From the NCBI GenBank assembly GCA_900498135.1, contig LR026961.1:1580375-1644374 (forward strand): a DNA stretch of 64,000 bases, written 5' to 3'. Shown piece after piece: positions 27,989 through 37,036 of the stretch. The position numbers were made by a program, and so were the translations under genes. Below the pieces are notes generated by a model. That model was given only the letters and a program-made list of their open reading frames with translations, was not told the DNA's origin and searched no databases. This DNA is from an uncultured Desulfatiglans sp. (GTDB lineage: Bacteria > Desulfobacterota > DSM-4660 > Desulfatiglandales > Desulfatiglandaceae). Each line of letters begins with the position of its first letter. Within the stretch, counting starts at the first letter, position 1.

Positions 27989-30061
27989 GTGAGGGCAGGA
28001 AGAGGAAGATGGGCCCGTTTGGCGGCCCTCGGGTTGATCCTGTGCTGGCCGCATGTTTCGGAAGCGGCCGACGTGAAGGAGGAGGAAACAGAGACCCACC
28101 ACATCGGCGAGATTACGGTCATGGCGCCGCAGCCGGGCGTGGAGATCACCACGGAAAAGACGATCATCCGCATGGATGAATTCAAAAAGCCCGGTGAGGT
28201 GCGGAGTCTGACCGATGTCCTGAACGAGATCGGCGGCATCGATGTGCAGCGCATCAACCCGCTCCTGGCGAGCCCGGGAGACGAGGTGTCCATCCGGGGG
28301 CTGAACGAAGGCCGGATGGTCATAGAGATCGATGGGCGCCGGATCAACCAGACCGGCCACAACGGCCGTTACATCGTCGATTGGTCCACGATCAACATGG
28401 ACGATGTCGAACGGATCGAGGTCATTCGCGGCGGCCACTCCGTGCTGCATCCCTTCGCCATCGGCGGGGTGATCAACGTCATCACGAAAAAAGGGAAAAA
28501 GACCACCAACCTCAAGCCTGATGCGACTGTCGGAGCAGGGATCGGCCGCTACGATACCTCGAACCTGTCGGCGTCGGTCAACGGGGGGGCGGCCGATTGG
28601 ATCGGCTACAATGTTTCGGCCAGCCGCCAGCAGACCGACGGATATCTGAGAAACAATTTCCAGGACAACCACAGCTACAACGGGCATCTCAGCTTTTACC
28701 TGCCGAAGGATGCGACGATCGAACTGGGTGCGAAGTACACGGATGTGAACTACGGGTTTCCTGTGATCAACGATCCATCCCGGCCGGATTACGATCCGGA
28801 TTACCCCATTTTTATTCCGGCGGATGCAGACAATCTGAGGCATCTCCCCTCCTCGGTCCAATACCCGGGAGACAAAGTCCCCCAATGGACCAAGCACACC
28901 ACCTACCTGGATGCCATCTTCCGTATGCCGGTGGGTCCGGGGGAATTCAAGTTCCATGCTTTCAGCCAGGAAGGCCGGCGCTGGGTGAGCAGCTATTCGG
29001 GGACGAGCTTCACGAACGATGTCCAGGTGAACGATCGCACCGAGGGGTATATCCTCCAGTACGGGGATGTAAAACTGGGCGATCATCACCTGGTGACCGC
29101 AGGGCTTGAATACCAGGAACTGGGAAGCCCCCCGGCCAACCCGAGCATCTACAAGGTCCAGTCGGCCTATGCGCAGGATGTGATCAGCTTGGGTGAAAAG
29201 TGGCGCCTGACCCCCGGGGTTCGCTACTACAAGGTGGACATGGACACCTATTACTCCTGGATGGAACAGGGCGTCGATAAGCCCGTCATGCCGACAGGCG
29301 GCAAGCAGCAGACGGAGAGCGGTTTCTATCCCAGCTTGAAGGCGGATTTCCAGGCTGCGCCGGATACGGCCCTTTATGCCGCTGTCAGCCGGTCATACCG
29401 CCTCCCGTGCCCGTGAGACTACTACTGGTGGGCGCGGTGCGCCTCACAGGACAACCCGGAGTTGAAACCGGAGTCGGCGTGGGAGTATGAACTGGGTCTC
29501 ATTCAGGATTTCAAGGCGACGACGCTCAGAGCGGCCGTCTGGTATTACGACATCCAAGATTTCATCAACGACAACGGCATCACGGCTCCGGGAACGGGGC
29601 TTGGGAGCGGCTGCCTTTACAACATCGATCACTTCAAGCTCTATGGCGGCGAACTGGAGGCGGCCGTTCGACTCGGTCCCAGACTGAGGGCGACGCTGGC
29701 CTATGTCTACCAGGAATATGACGTGGAGGAAAACCCGGTCTTCGAGAAGGAATGGACCTATTATTTGCCGGGGCTCCTGCCGAAGCACAAAGTCAAACTC
29801 CTAGCGCGGTACAATGTGTGGGAAGACGGCTGGTTCCAGCTGAGCTCACGCTACGTCTATAAACGCGAGGCCCAGAAAGGCACCGTCCTGGATGACTACA
29901 TCACCCTGGATCTGGGGTTCGAGCAGACCTTCCGCTTCCAGGGCATGGAGTACACCGCCAGCGTTTTCATGGGCAACGTGACCGGCACGGACTATCAGGA
30001 GCAGTCGGGCTATTTCATGCCCAAATATGTCTGGGGCTTTCAGATCGGGGCGCGGTTCTGA
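27989..30061 (+). CDS. TonB-dependent receptor with in-frame UGA (probable selenocysteine)
   Basis: Read through one TGA at 29414-29416, this frame gives a 690-residue outer-membrane receptor, a normal length. It has a signal peptide (cut near SEAADV), a plug domain (about 50-165, with 'VSIRGLNEGRMVIEIDGRR' and 'IEVIRGGHSVLHPFAIGG') and a barrel of about 500 residues. The UGA is codon 476 in 'RLPCP-U-DYYWWARC', so Cys474 and the possible selenocysteine form a C-x-U pair. The frame is the same on both sides and the following text ('NPELKPESAWEYELG') is a classic receptor signature. A SECIS-like hairpin starts 11 bases after the UGA. A nonsense mutation is the alternative. The start is GTG with AGGGAGG upstream. 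Confidence 0.75.
29428..29447 (+). promoter_or_regulatory. Candidate bacterial SECIS hairpin in the receptor gene
   Basis: Eleven bases after the UGA, GTGGGCGC pairs with GCGCC-(bulged T)-CAC around a GGT loop (29436-29438). Spacing, a stem of eight pairs and a G-rich three-base loop match the general bacterial SECIS pattern; a GGU loop and a bulged U also occur in E. coli fdhF, though there the bulge is on the other strand of the stem. Confidence 0.6.
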
Positions 30062-30987
30062 TGCCCCCGTCCTTTGATAGCTCGGGCGTAACCGGGGAGT
30101 GGATAGATGTCTCGACGGACGCCTCACCCGGGGAACGGGGGTCCGGACGGCTCTTCGTGATCAGCACGGGGCCGGCCGGCCCTCGGACCTGCACCCTGCA
30201 GGCGCTGGAAGCGCTCGAGCGGGTGCAGGTGCTGGCGGCCCCGGAGCAGCAGGTTCAGCTCTTCGCCGATTACATGGCCGGGAAGCCCGTGCTTTTCGAC
30301 CCTTGGAAGGGGCTGTTCGACTTCAAAGGGAAGCGGATCTGGGATCTGGGCGAGGCAGAGCGGGAGCGTTTCCAGGAGGAGCGTTTCCGACTGCGGGATG
30401 AGCGGGTCGGACTGATCCGCGAGGTCCTTGCCGCAGGGCAGGATTTCGGCCTCCTGGAAACCGGGAACCCCTGCCTCTTCGGTCCGGGCCACTGGTACAA
30501 GGAGCCGTTCGACCCCGATGAGGTGGTCATCATCCCGGGTATGGGCTGCGACGCAGCGGCGATGGCCGCCCTCGGGCAAAGCACGATCCCCGCGCACGAC
30601 GTCCGTTACCTGGTCCAGACCTCCCCCTATAGCCTGAGGCCCGACGGTCGGCTGGACCGCGCTGCGCTGGCGGATGTCACACGGCACGCCTGCACCCTGG
30701 TCCTTTACATGGCCCTGCGCGACGCCGGACACGTGTTTGAGGTTCTGCGGGGAGTTCTGCAGGGAGACACGCCCTGCGCCGTGGTCTACTGGGCCGGCTA
30801 CCCGGAGCGCCAGCGCGTGCTACGCGGCCGTCTCGACCGCATGTCCGCCGACCTCTCTGAAGAGGAAGAGGACTTCATGGGCCTGCTGTTCGTCGGCCGG
30901 TTCCTGGAGGGCAAACCTTACGAAGCGAGCCTCAATCGACGCGGCCGCACCCGGCGGGAGGTTTGCAGGGGCAGGGCCGGCCGATGA
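30061..30987 (+). CDS. Tetrapyrrole-methylase-superfamily protein in an uptake operon
   Basis: This 308-residue protein shows the pattern of SAM-dependent tetrapyrrole (uroporphyrin/corrin) methylases: 'STGPAGPRTCTLQALEAL' at the N-terminus, 'LLETGNPCLFGPG', 'IIPGMGCDAAAMAALG', 'CTLVLYMAL' and 'AVVYWAGYPERQRVLRG'. The core glycine-rich first loop is altered from the usual GPGDP, so activity is not assured. Its ATG shares one base with the receptor stop (TGATG) and its own stop overlaps the permease start, so it is translationally coupled to both. A methylase made together with an uptake system suggests it acts on an imported tetrapyrrole such as a corrinoid or haem-like molecule; this is inference. 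Confidence 0.7.
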   Translation: MPPSFDSSGVTGEWIDVSTDASPGERGSGRLFVISTGPAGPRTCTLQALEALERVQVLAAPEQQVQLFADYMAGKPVLFDPWKGLFDFKGKRIWDLGEAERERFQEERFRLRDERVGLIREVLAAGQDFGLLETGNPCLFGPGHWYKEPFDPDEVVIIPGMGCDAAAMAALGQSTIPAHDVRYLVQTSPYSLRPDGRLDRAALADVTRHACTLVLYMALRDAGHVFEVLRGVLQGDTPCAVVYWAGYPERQRVLRGRLDRMSADLSEEEEDFMGLLFVGRFLEGKPYEASLNRRGRTRREVCRGRAGR

Positions 30988-32039
30988 ATAGGGGCGGGGA
31001 CGGTCCCGTTGCAGCAGGCGCCTCGGAGCGCAACAGGTATCTCGTCCTGGCGGTTCTGCTGGTGCTGCTGGGAGGGTCGGCGGTGCTGGGCATGACTGTC
31101 GGGGCCTATGACATCGGACCCGCCGAGGTATTCAGGGTCTTGTTCGGCCGGTTCTTCCCGGAGCTGGACGACGGCGGCATCAGTCCGCTGCATTGCACGG
31201 TCATTTGGAATCTCCGGCTGCCGCGGCTCTTGCTGAATATCGGAGTCGGGGTGGCCCTGGCCTCGGCCGGGGCGGTCTTTCAGGGGTGTTTCCGGAATCC
31301 CCTGGTCGAGCCCTACATCCTGGGGGTCTCCTCCGGGGCCGCCTTCGGCGCGGCGCTGGGGATCCTGTTCCCGCGCTTCGCCCTTTCCATTCAGGGCCTG
31401 GCCTTCGTCTTCAGCGCCCTGGCGGTCTGCGGCGCCTATGGCCTGGGACGTGTCCGCAACGAGACCTCCGTGGTCGGTCTGGTCCTGGCCGGGGTGATCA
31501 TCGGTTCGGTGTTTTCATCCCTGGTGGGGGTGCTCAAGTATATGGCCCATGATGCGGCCCTGCGGGAGATCGTTTTCTGGCTCATGGGAGGCTTCTACTA
31601 TGCCGGGTGGCGGGATGTGCAGATCGTCGCGCCGGTGGTGCTGGTCAGTTTTGCCGGGATGTGGCTGCATGCCTGGAAGCTGAACGTCCTCTCCATGGGC
31701 GACGAGGAGGCCCGCGCCATGGGCGTGCATCCGGAGCGTTGGAAAGGTCTGTTCATTGCCCTGGCCACGCTCGCGACGGCGGTGTCCGTCGCATCGGTGG
31801 GGGTCATCGCCTGGGTCGGCCTCATGATGCCGCATGCCACCCGCCTCATGGTGGGGCCGGACCACCGCTATCTTCTTCCCGCGGCGGCCCTGCTGGGAGG
31901 CATTTATCTGGTGGTGTGCGACACCCTGGCGCGGACGCTGACCTCGGCCGAGATCCCGATCGGGATCCTGACGTCCCTGCTGGGGGCGCCTTACCTCTTC
32001 TACCTGCTGCGAAGCAGGGGGAAGATGGTCTTTGGTTAG
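30984..32039 (+). CDS. FecCD-family ABC transporter permease
   Basis: This 351-residue inner-membrane permease belongs to the BtuC/FecCD/FhuB family that imports siderophores, haem or cobalamin. About ten membrane segments are visible, with family stretches 'WNLRLPRLLLNIGVGVALAS', 'GCFRNPLVEPYILGVSSGA' and 'IAWVGLMMPHATRLMVGPDH', the last being the ATPase-contact region. The ATG at 30984 overlaps the methylase stop as ATGA and is preferred over an upstream TTG. A repeat element separates it from the ATPase gene 245 bases downstream. Confidence 0.92.
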   Translation: MNRGGDGPVAAGASERNRYLVLAVLLVLLGGSAVLGMTVGAYDIGPAEVFRVLFGRFFPELDDGGISPLHCTVIWNLRLPRLLLNIGVGVALASAGAVFQGCFRNPLVEPYILGVSSGAAFGAALGILFPRFALSIQGLAFVFSALAVCGAYGLGRVRNETSVVGLVLAGVIIGSVFSSLVGVLKYMAHDAALREIVFWLMGGFYYAGWRDVQIVAPVVLVSFAGMWLHAWKLNVLSMGDEEARAMGVHPERWKGLFIALATLATAVSVASVGVIAWVGLMMPHATRLMVGPDHRYLLPAAALLGGIYLVVCDTLARTLTSAEIPIGILTSLLGAPYLFYLLRSRGKMVFG

Positions 32040-32172
32040 CCTTTCCATCCGGAAATGGTCTTTTTGGCCAATCTCGGCATCCATCTGCACGTTTGCTTGT
32101 GCGGCGACCTAAAAGTCGCCTCCGCAACGCTTGACTGCCTTGATATCGGCCAAAGCGGGACCCGCCGCGAAG
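32040..32172 (+). repeat. Dispersed intergenic repeat, copy A
   Basis: This is one of three related 120-145 bp elements in the window (others at 47095-47237 and 52158-52278). Shared blocks here include TTTCCATCCGGAAATGGTC at the left, GGCCAATCTCGGC, the internal hairpin GGCGACC/AGTCGCC, and GATATCGGCCAAA near the right end. It lies inside the uptake operon, between the permease and ATPase genes. No coding capacity. Confidence 0.75.
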
Positions 32173-32284
32173 CTGCTGAATAACGGAGTCTTGGGGCTGG
32201 AGCCCTGCCGGGTTGCGGGACATGAGCCACGAGGGCCGATCGTCGAGAACGGGCGGCATTGCCCAGGCCCTAGAGAGAGGTGGA

Positions 32285-33232
32285 ATGATGCTGAAAGTGG
32301 AACAGGTGCATTTTCGCTATCATCGCGTGCCGGTCCTGAAGGGGGTCACGCTTCAGGTCGGTCATGGCGAGCTTTGCGGGCTCTTCGGCCCGAACGGCTG
32401 CGGCAAGACGACGCTCTTCAAATGCTGCCTCGGTTTTCTGCGGCCCCAGGGCGGGCGGATATGCCTGGCCGGGAGCGATATCAAGGGGCTCAAGGTGCGT
32501 GAGATGGCGAAGCTCGCGGCCTACGTGCCTCAGGACCACAAACCCCCGTTCCCCTATCGTGTCCTGGAGGTGGTCCTGATGGGGCGCACCCCGCACCTCG
32601 GGGGGATGTTCGGCATCGACCGAGGCAATTATCAGAAGGCCGAGGAGGCCATGGAACTCCTCGAGATCAGCGAATGGGCCGACCAGCCCTACAATGCCCT
32701 TTCCGGGGGGCAGAGGCAGCTGGTCCTCATCGCCCGGGCCATTGCGCAGGAGGCCAGGGTGATTTTCCTCGATGAGCCGACCTCCGCCCTCGATTTCCAC
32801 AACCAGGTGAAGATCTGGGGGGTCCTGCGCAGTGTAACGGCCCGCGGCATCACGATCCTGGCCTGCTGCCATGATCCCAACCATGTGTCCTGGTTCTGTG
32901 ACCGGGTGGTGGTGATGAACCACAGCGGCGTCATCGCCGATGGGTCACCCGACAGGGCGATGAGCCAAGAGATCCTGGACCGGATTTACGAGGGCACCTG
33001 TGCGGTCCACCGTGTCGGGGGGGTACGCATGGTGCTGCCGAGCGGCCTCGCGGGAAGGGAAGGCATGGATCGGGAAGGCCTTTATGACCTGGATGCCGCT
33101 TCCCAGGGGATTGATCGGAGGCGGTTGACGCGACGCTCGATCGAGGGGCCCTCCGCGGCCGATCGAAAACATGTTCAGGGGAGTTTGTATCCGGAAATAG
33201 TGGCAAGGCGGGGGCGGGTTTCCAATCTATAA
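32285..33232 (+). CDS. FecE/BtuD-type ABC transporter ATP-binding protein
   Basis: This 315-residue cytoplasmic ATPase pairs with the FecCD-type permease upstream. It has Walker A GPNGCGKTT near residue 37, the Q-loop 'YVPQDHKPPFPY', signature LSGGQRQLVLIARA, Walker B 'VIFLDEPTSALDF' and a switch histidine in 'CCHDPNHV'. The ATG at 32285 follows GAGAGGTGG. The conserved ATPase ends near residue 250; a further 60 or so residues are charged and atypical, and the last codons run over a relic of the dispersed repeat, so the tail may be accidental. The start codon is separated from the permease gene by repeat copy A. Confidence 0.9.
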   Translation: MMLKVEQVHFRYHRVPVLKGVTLQVGHGELCGLFGPNGCGKTTLFKCCLGFLRPQGGRICLAGSDIKGLKVREMAKLAAYVPQDHKPPFPYRVLEVVLMGRTPHLGGMFGIDRGNYQKAEEAMELLEISEWADQPYNALSGGQRQLVLIARAIAQEARVIFLDEPTSALDFHNQVKIWGVLRSVTARGITILACCHDPNHVSWFCDRVVVMNHSGVIADGSPDRAMSQEILDRIYEGTCAVHRVGGVRMVLPSGLAGREGMDREGLYDLDAASQGIDRRRLTRRSIEGPSAADRKHVQGSLYPEIVARRGRVSNL

Positions 33233-33237
33233 TGGGG
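33184..33237 (+). repeat. Relic of the dispersed repeat at the ATPase 3' end
   Basis: AGTTTGTATCCGGAAATAG (33184-33202) and GGTTTCCAATCTATAATGG (33219-33237) resemble the two alternative ends of the dispersed repeat seen at 32.0, 47.1 and 52.2 kb. The ATPase reading frame passes through it and stops inside. Confidence 0.45.
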
Positions 33238-33437
33238 GATCTTCTTCGCAGGCTGTGCCTGCAAAGCCTTCTCGCTGCAGGTGCGGACCTGGCTCCGCCG
33301 AGGTTCTTGAAGGTGAGGCTGATCGTGAAAGTGAGCGTCGATGCGGAGGAGGGCCGCAGATCGCCGCATAAACGGGGGTGCAGATCCGTGACCGGATGAA
33401 GCGGGGAGCTATTCAGAATGAAGAGGAAGGAGAAGGC

Positions 33438-34706
33438 ATGAAGGCATCGAGGCTCCAAGTTCTCATAAAATCCGTTCTTGGAAGAGGCGGCCGCCGATTC
33501 CCGCGACTCTGGCGGCGGATCGCCAGCGGGGTGCTCTTTGCGGCAGCCGTCTGCGCCATGATGCCGCTGGCAGGCAGCGTTCCGGCGCATGCGGGGCAGG
33601 GTGAGCATGTGGTGCCGGATCATCGGGGTGTGGCGGTTCATCTCCCGGAGAGGATCGAGCGGGTGGTCACCATCGACGACGGCCTCATCGCCGGTGTCAT
33701 GACGGTGCTCGGCGTGGCGGACAGGATTGTGGGATTGGGGTCGAGTTGCATCCCGAGGCACTGGGAATTCGATTATCCTGCAGCCGACGGGGGCTCCTTT
33801 CATTTCCGCGGCGGAATGAACCTTCTGACCTGTTTGAACCCCGGCTTTCTGACTCTTCCGCTGGTGGCCCAGAGCGGCACCGGCATCAACTACGAAGCGC
33901 TGGCCGCCCTCCGGCCTGATCTCGTCCTGCTGCGGGTGGGAGATTGCACGATTGGAGCGCGCGACGAAAAGGCCGAGAAAACGATCCGCGTGATCGAGTC
34001 CCTGGGCATCCCCCTGATCGTCCTCTTTGCGCCGAACACCTTCGAGCAGCCGGATCTGCGCACGCTTTCGGAAGAGATCCGCATCATAGCCCGGGCATTC
34101 GGTAAAGAGCCCGAAGGTGAGCGCCTGGCCGCCGTCCTCGAGCACGAGGTCGAAGCAGTGCGCCGCCGGACGGAAGGGATTCCGGAGACCGGGCGTCCCG
34201 GTGTGCTGCTTTTCGGCCTCTCGCCCAAGGCGCGGGATGCCGGCGGGGCCGGAAATGTCCGCGGCCTTGGGACCATCGATTCGCACCTTCTCGAGGTCTA
34301 CGCAGGGGCGAAGAATGCCTTCCGGGAGAAGGGGGCCTGGTATGTCCTCAGCACCGAGCAGGTGCTGGCGCTCGACCCTGAGGTGATCGTGCTCATCACC
34401 GCCTACGGCTATCATCCGCCGCAGGAACTCTATGATGCCCCGTATTACCGGCATCTGAAGGACTTGAAAGCGGTCCGGAACCGCCGGGTCCTGGCCCTGC
34501 CCTGGACCCCGTGCAACTGCGACAAGCGGCTCGAATATCCGATCGATGTCATGGTCATGGCCAAGGCGGCTTATCCCGAGCGGTTCGAGGATGTGGACCT
34601 TGCCGAGTGGATTTTGGATTTTTACCAGAGCGTATACGGGGTGGACCGGGAGACGGCCAGGGCCCTGCGCGCCTGCCAGTGGATGGAGTGGACGGAGGAA
34701 AGATGA
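33438..34706 (+). CDS. Periplasmic substrate-binding protein of the FecCD-type importer
   Basis: This 422-residue secreted protein has a long signal peptide (positively charged start, hydrophobic core at about residues 28-45, likely cut after AHA) and a BtuF/FhuD-type class III binding fold ('IERVVTIDDGLIAGVMTVLG', 'ALRPDLVLLRVGD', 'EQVLALDPEVIVLITAYG'). It should capture the ligand in the periplasm and hand it to the permease. The mature protein has several cysteines, including a CNC pair in 'TPCNCDKRLEYP' near residue 357, unusual for this fold and possibly ligand- or metal-binding. AAGGAGAAGG precedes the ATG at 33438. The stop overlaps the methyltransferase start (ATGA). Confidence 0.85.
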   Translation: MKASRLQVLIKSVLGRGGRRFPRLWRRIASGVLFAAAVCAMMPLAGSVPAHAGQGEHVVPDHRGVAVHLPERIERVVTIDDGLIAGVMTVLGVADRIVGLGSSCIPRHWEFDYPAADGGSFHFRGGMNLLTCLNPGFLTLPLVAQSGTGINYEALAALRPDLVLLRVGDCTIGARDEKAEKTIRVIESLGIPLIVLFAPNTFEQPDLRTLSEEIRIIARAFGKEPEGERLAAVLEHEVEAVRRRTEGIPETGRPGVLLFGLSPKARDAGGAGNVRGLGTIDSHLLEVYAGAKNAFREKGAWYVLSTEQVLALDPEVIVLITAYGYHPPQELYDAPYYRHLKDLKAVRNRRVLALPWTPCNCDKRLEYPIDVMVMAKAAYPERFEDVDLAEWILDFYQSVYGVDRETARALRACQWMEWTEER

Positions 34707-35362
34707 ATTCGAAGAAGCAGGACACAGCCTATGAGGAACGCCGCGCCTTTTTCGATGAGAGGGCCCCCAGGTGGATGGACACCTTTTACCGGGATCCTGC
34801 GACCGGCAGAATGGACCGGCATCGCGATCAATTCGCGCGGCTTTTTCAGGAAATCCCGGTCCGGCGCGGGGATCGCGTATTGGATGTCGGGTGCGGTCCC
34901 GGAGTACTGGTCCCGCATCTGCTCGAGCGGGTGGAATCCGACGGTCTGGTCTTCGAACTCGACTACGCCCCCCGCATGATCGCGGTCAACCGGGAGCTTC
35001 ACCCGGACCCGCGGGTGCGGTTCATCGTGGCCGACGTGAAGGACATCCCGCTCGAGGACGCTGCCTGCGATGTCGTTATCTGCTATGCCTGTTTCCCGCA
35101 TTTCGATGACAAGCCGCTGGCCTTGGCGACCCTCTCCCGGGTTCTCAAGGAAGGGGGAAGCTTGTCGGTGGCGCACTTTCATTCATCCCGCGAGATCAAC
35201 GACCACCACCGCAAGGCGGGGACGCCGGTCATGCATGATCAGCTGCCCGAGGCCGGCGCTATGCGAGGCCTCTTCGAGGAGGCCGGGTTCGCGGTCCGCC
35301 GCCTGATCGACGAGCCCGGGTTTTACCTGCTCGAGGCCCTCAAGCCCCCCGTTTCCTCTTGA
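34703..35362 (+). CDS. Class I SAM-dependent methyltransferase
   Basis: This 219-residue cytoplasmic protein has the Rossmann methyltransferase motifs: motif I 'VLDVGCGPGVLVPHL' near residue 57, an acidic residue at the end of strand 2 ('FELDYAPRMI'), and motif III 'DIPLEDAACDVVICY'. The fold is that of UbiE/Methyltransf_11 proteins. Its ATG overlaps the binding-protein stop, so it is the last gene of the receptor-methylase-permease-ATPase-binding protein unit. It may modify the imported ligand or a derived metabolite; the substrate cannot be read from the sequence. Confidence 0.85.
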   Translation: MNSKKQDTAYEERRAFFDERAPRWMDTFYRDPATGRMDRHRDQFARLFQEIPVRRGDRVLDVGCGPGVLVPHLLERVESDGLVFELDYAPRMIAVNRELHPDPRVRFIVADVKDIPLEDAACDVVICYACFPHFDDKPLALATLSRVLKEGGSLSVAHFHSSREINDHHRKAGTPVMHDQLPEAGAMRGLFEEAGFAVRRLIDEPGFYLLEALKPPVSS

Positions 35363-35840
35363 TGGATCGATTCCTCCGGCTTTCAGGATCGCAGGGTCGC
35401 GCCCCTGCCTTCTTGAACGGAATCGGCTTCGGTGCACTCCCTATCTCCTTTCTTGATAAATTCGCTTCAGGCCGATAGAATTTTGCGAGTGTTCAGCTGA
35501 TGGGCCCAGTGGAACCCTGGCCAGGGGCATGTCGGAGCGCCGCCCGATCGAACCTCGCTCCGGCCCCGATCGCTGTCCTTCCGAAAAGGGTTTTTTCGGC
35601 CGATCGAGCGGGTTATCTGAATCTCCGGCTTCGCGACAGCTCCAAAATCACCTCGGCGCAAGTGCCCGGTCTTCCCGGTTTTGCCCAACCGGGCCGCCCT
35701 GGACGGCGGGACCGAACCAATGCAGCCTTTAAAGAAGAGGTCTTATTCCTGGACCGGAACCCTGATTGCACCGCTCATCCGTTTCCGGATGACATCCATC
35801 AGCGGGGGAAGCCGCCGAGGCGATGAAACGGAGGAATGCC
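35363..35840. other. Intergenic region without a recognised gene
   Basis: About 480 bases between the methyltransferase and the AI-2E-family gene. No frame shows family character and no strong hairpin with a T tract was found. It should contain the promoter of the next plus-strand gene, but no clear consensus was seen. Confidence 0.45.
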
Positions 35841-36980
35841 ATGCAGCGCCGCACCGTCGATATTCTAGTCCTGCTGTTCTTCGTCCTGCTGATCTCGGCT
35901 CTTTTCCTGGCCATGATCAGCCAATTCCTGATGGCTATTCTGCTGGCAGGCATCTTTTCAGCGATGGCGCAACCGGTGTTTCGCCGGCTTACCCGCCTGC
36001 TCGGCGAGCGTCCCAGGGCCGCTTCTGCGTTGACCCTGCTCCTTTTCGGGTTCGTTATCCTGGTGCCTTTGTCCGGACTGGCCGGGATTATCACAGCCCA
36101 GGCCCTGAAGGTGGGCCAGACCGTCACGCCCTGGGTCCAGCGGCAGATCGCGGAGCCGGCCGGATTGACGGCCTATCTCCAGAAGATCCCTTTTTACGAA
36201 GAGATCCTGCCCTATCATGATCAGATCCTGCGCAAGGCCGGTGAACTCGCCGGCAAGGCCAGTTCGCTGCTTGTCAACAATCTGTCTGCCGGGGCGATTG
36301 GGACCGTCAACTTCATTTTCATGTTTTTCGTGTTTCTCTACGTCAGCTATTTTTTCCTGATCGACGGCCGGCGGCTCCTCGATCGCATCCTCTTTTACCT
36401 GCCGCTCGAAGAGCGGGACGAAAGACGGCTGCTGGCCCGATTCACCTCGGTGACCCGGGCGACGTTGAAAGGTACGGCGGTGATCGGCGCGCTGCAGGGA
36501 ATTCTGGCCGGTTTGGCCTTCGCAGTCGTGGGCATCGATGCCGCGGTGTTCTGGGGCACCGTGATGACGGTGCTGTCGATTATCCCTGCCATCGGTTCGG
36601 CCCTGGTGTGGGTGCCGGCGGCCATCATCCTGGCACTCGGCGGCAGCTACCTCAAGGCGATAGGGCTGGTGGTCTTCTGCGGGGTTGTGGTCGGCAGCCT
36701 GGACAACTTGCTGCGGCCCCGGCTCGTCGGTAAAGATACGCAGATGCACGATCTCATGATCTTCTTCGCCACCCTGGGCGGGATCGCCCTGTTCGGCGTG
36801 ATCGGGTTCATCCTCGGGCCGATCGTCGCCGCCCTGTTCGTGACCATCTGGGATATCTACGGAGAGGCCTTCCGGGACGTGCTTCCGGGGTTGAACAGGG
36901 ATGATTCACCGGAGAGCGGCTGCGAAAAGCGGCTTTTGGAGGGGTGTGAGACGAAGGCAGGAAGGCCGGAGACGCAGTGA
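35841..36980 (+). CDS. AI-2E family transporter (PerM/YdiK-like permease)
   Basis: This 379-residue inner-membrane protein has about eight hydrophobic segments in the AI-2E-family arrangement, with the family stretches 'FLYVSYFFLIDGRRLL', 'FWGTVMTVLSIIPAIGSALV' and 'SLDNLLRPRLVGKDTQMHDL'. Members include TqsA-type quorum-signal exporters and sodium/proton antiporters, so the name does not fix the substrate. The ATG at 35841 has GGAGG seven bases upstream and is preferred to another ATG six codons earlier that would overlap that site. Its stop overlaps a GTG in the esterase frame, so the two may be coupled. Confidence 0.85.
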   Translation: MQRRTVDILVLLFFVLLISALFLAMISQFLMAILLAGIFSAMAQPVFRRLTRLLGERPRAASALTLLLFGFVILVPLSGLAGIITAQALKVGQTVTPWVQRQIAEPAGLTAYLQKIPFYEEILPYHDQILRKAGELAGKASSLLVNNLSAGAIGTVNFIFMFFVFLYVSYFFLIDGRRLLDRILFYLPLEERDERRLLARFTSVTRATLKGTAVIGALQGILAGLAFAVVGIDAAVFWGTVMTVLSIIPAIGSALVWVPAAIILALGGSYLKAIGLVVFCGVVVGSLDNLLRPRLVGKDTQMHDLMIFFATLGGIALFGVIGFILGPIVAALFVTIWDIYGEAFRDVLPGLNRDDSPESGCEKRLLEGCETKAGRPETQ

Positions 36981-37036
36981 AAAGGGTGCTGACGCTGGTT
37001 CCCTTGATTTTACAGGCCGTGGCAGGAGGGTGTACT

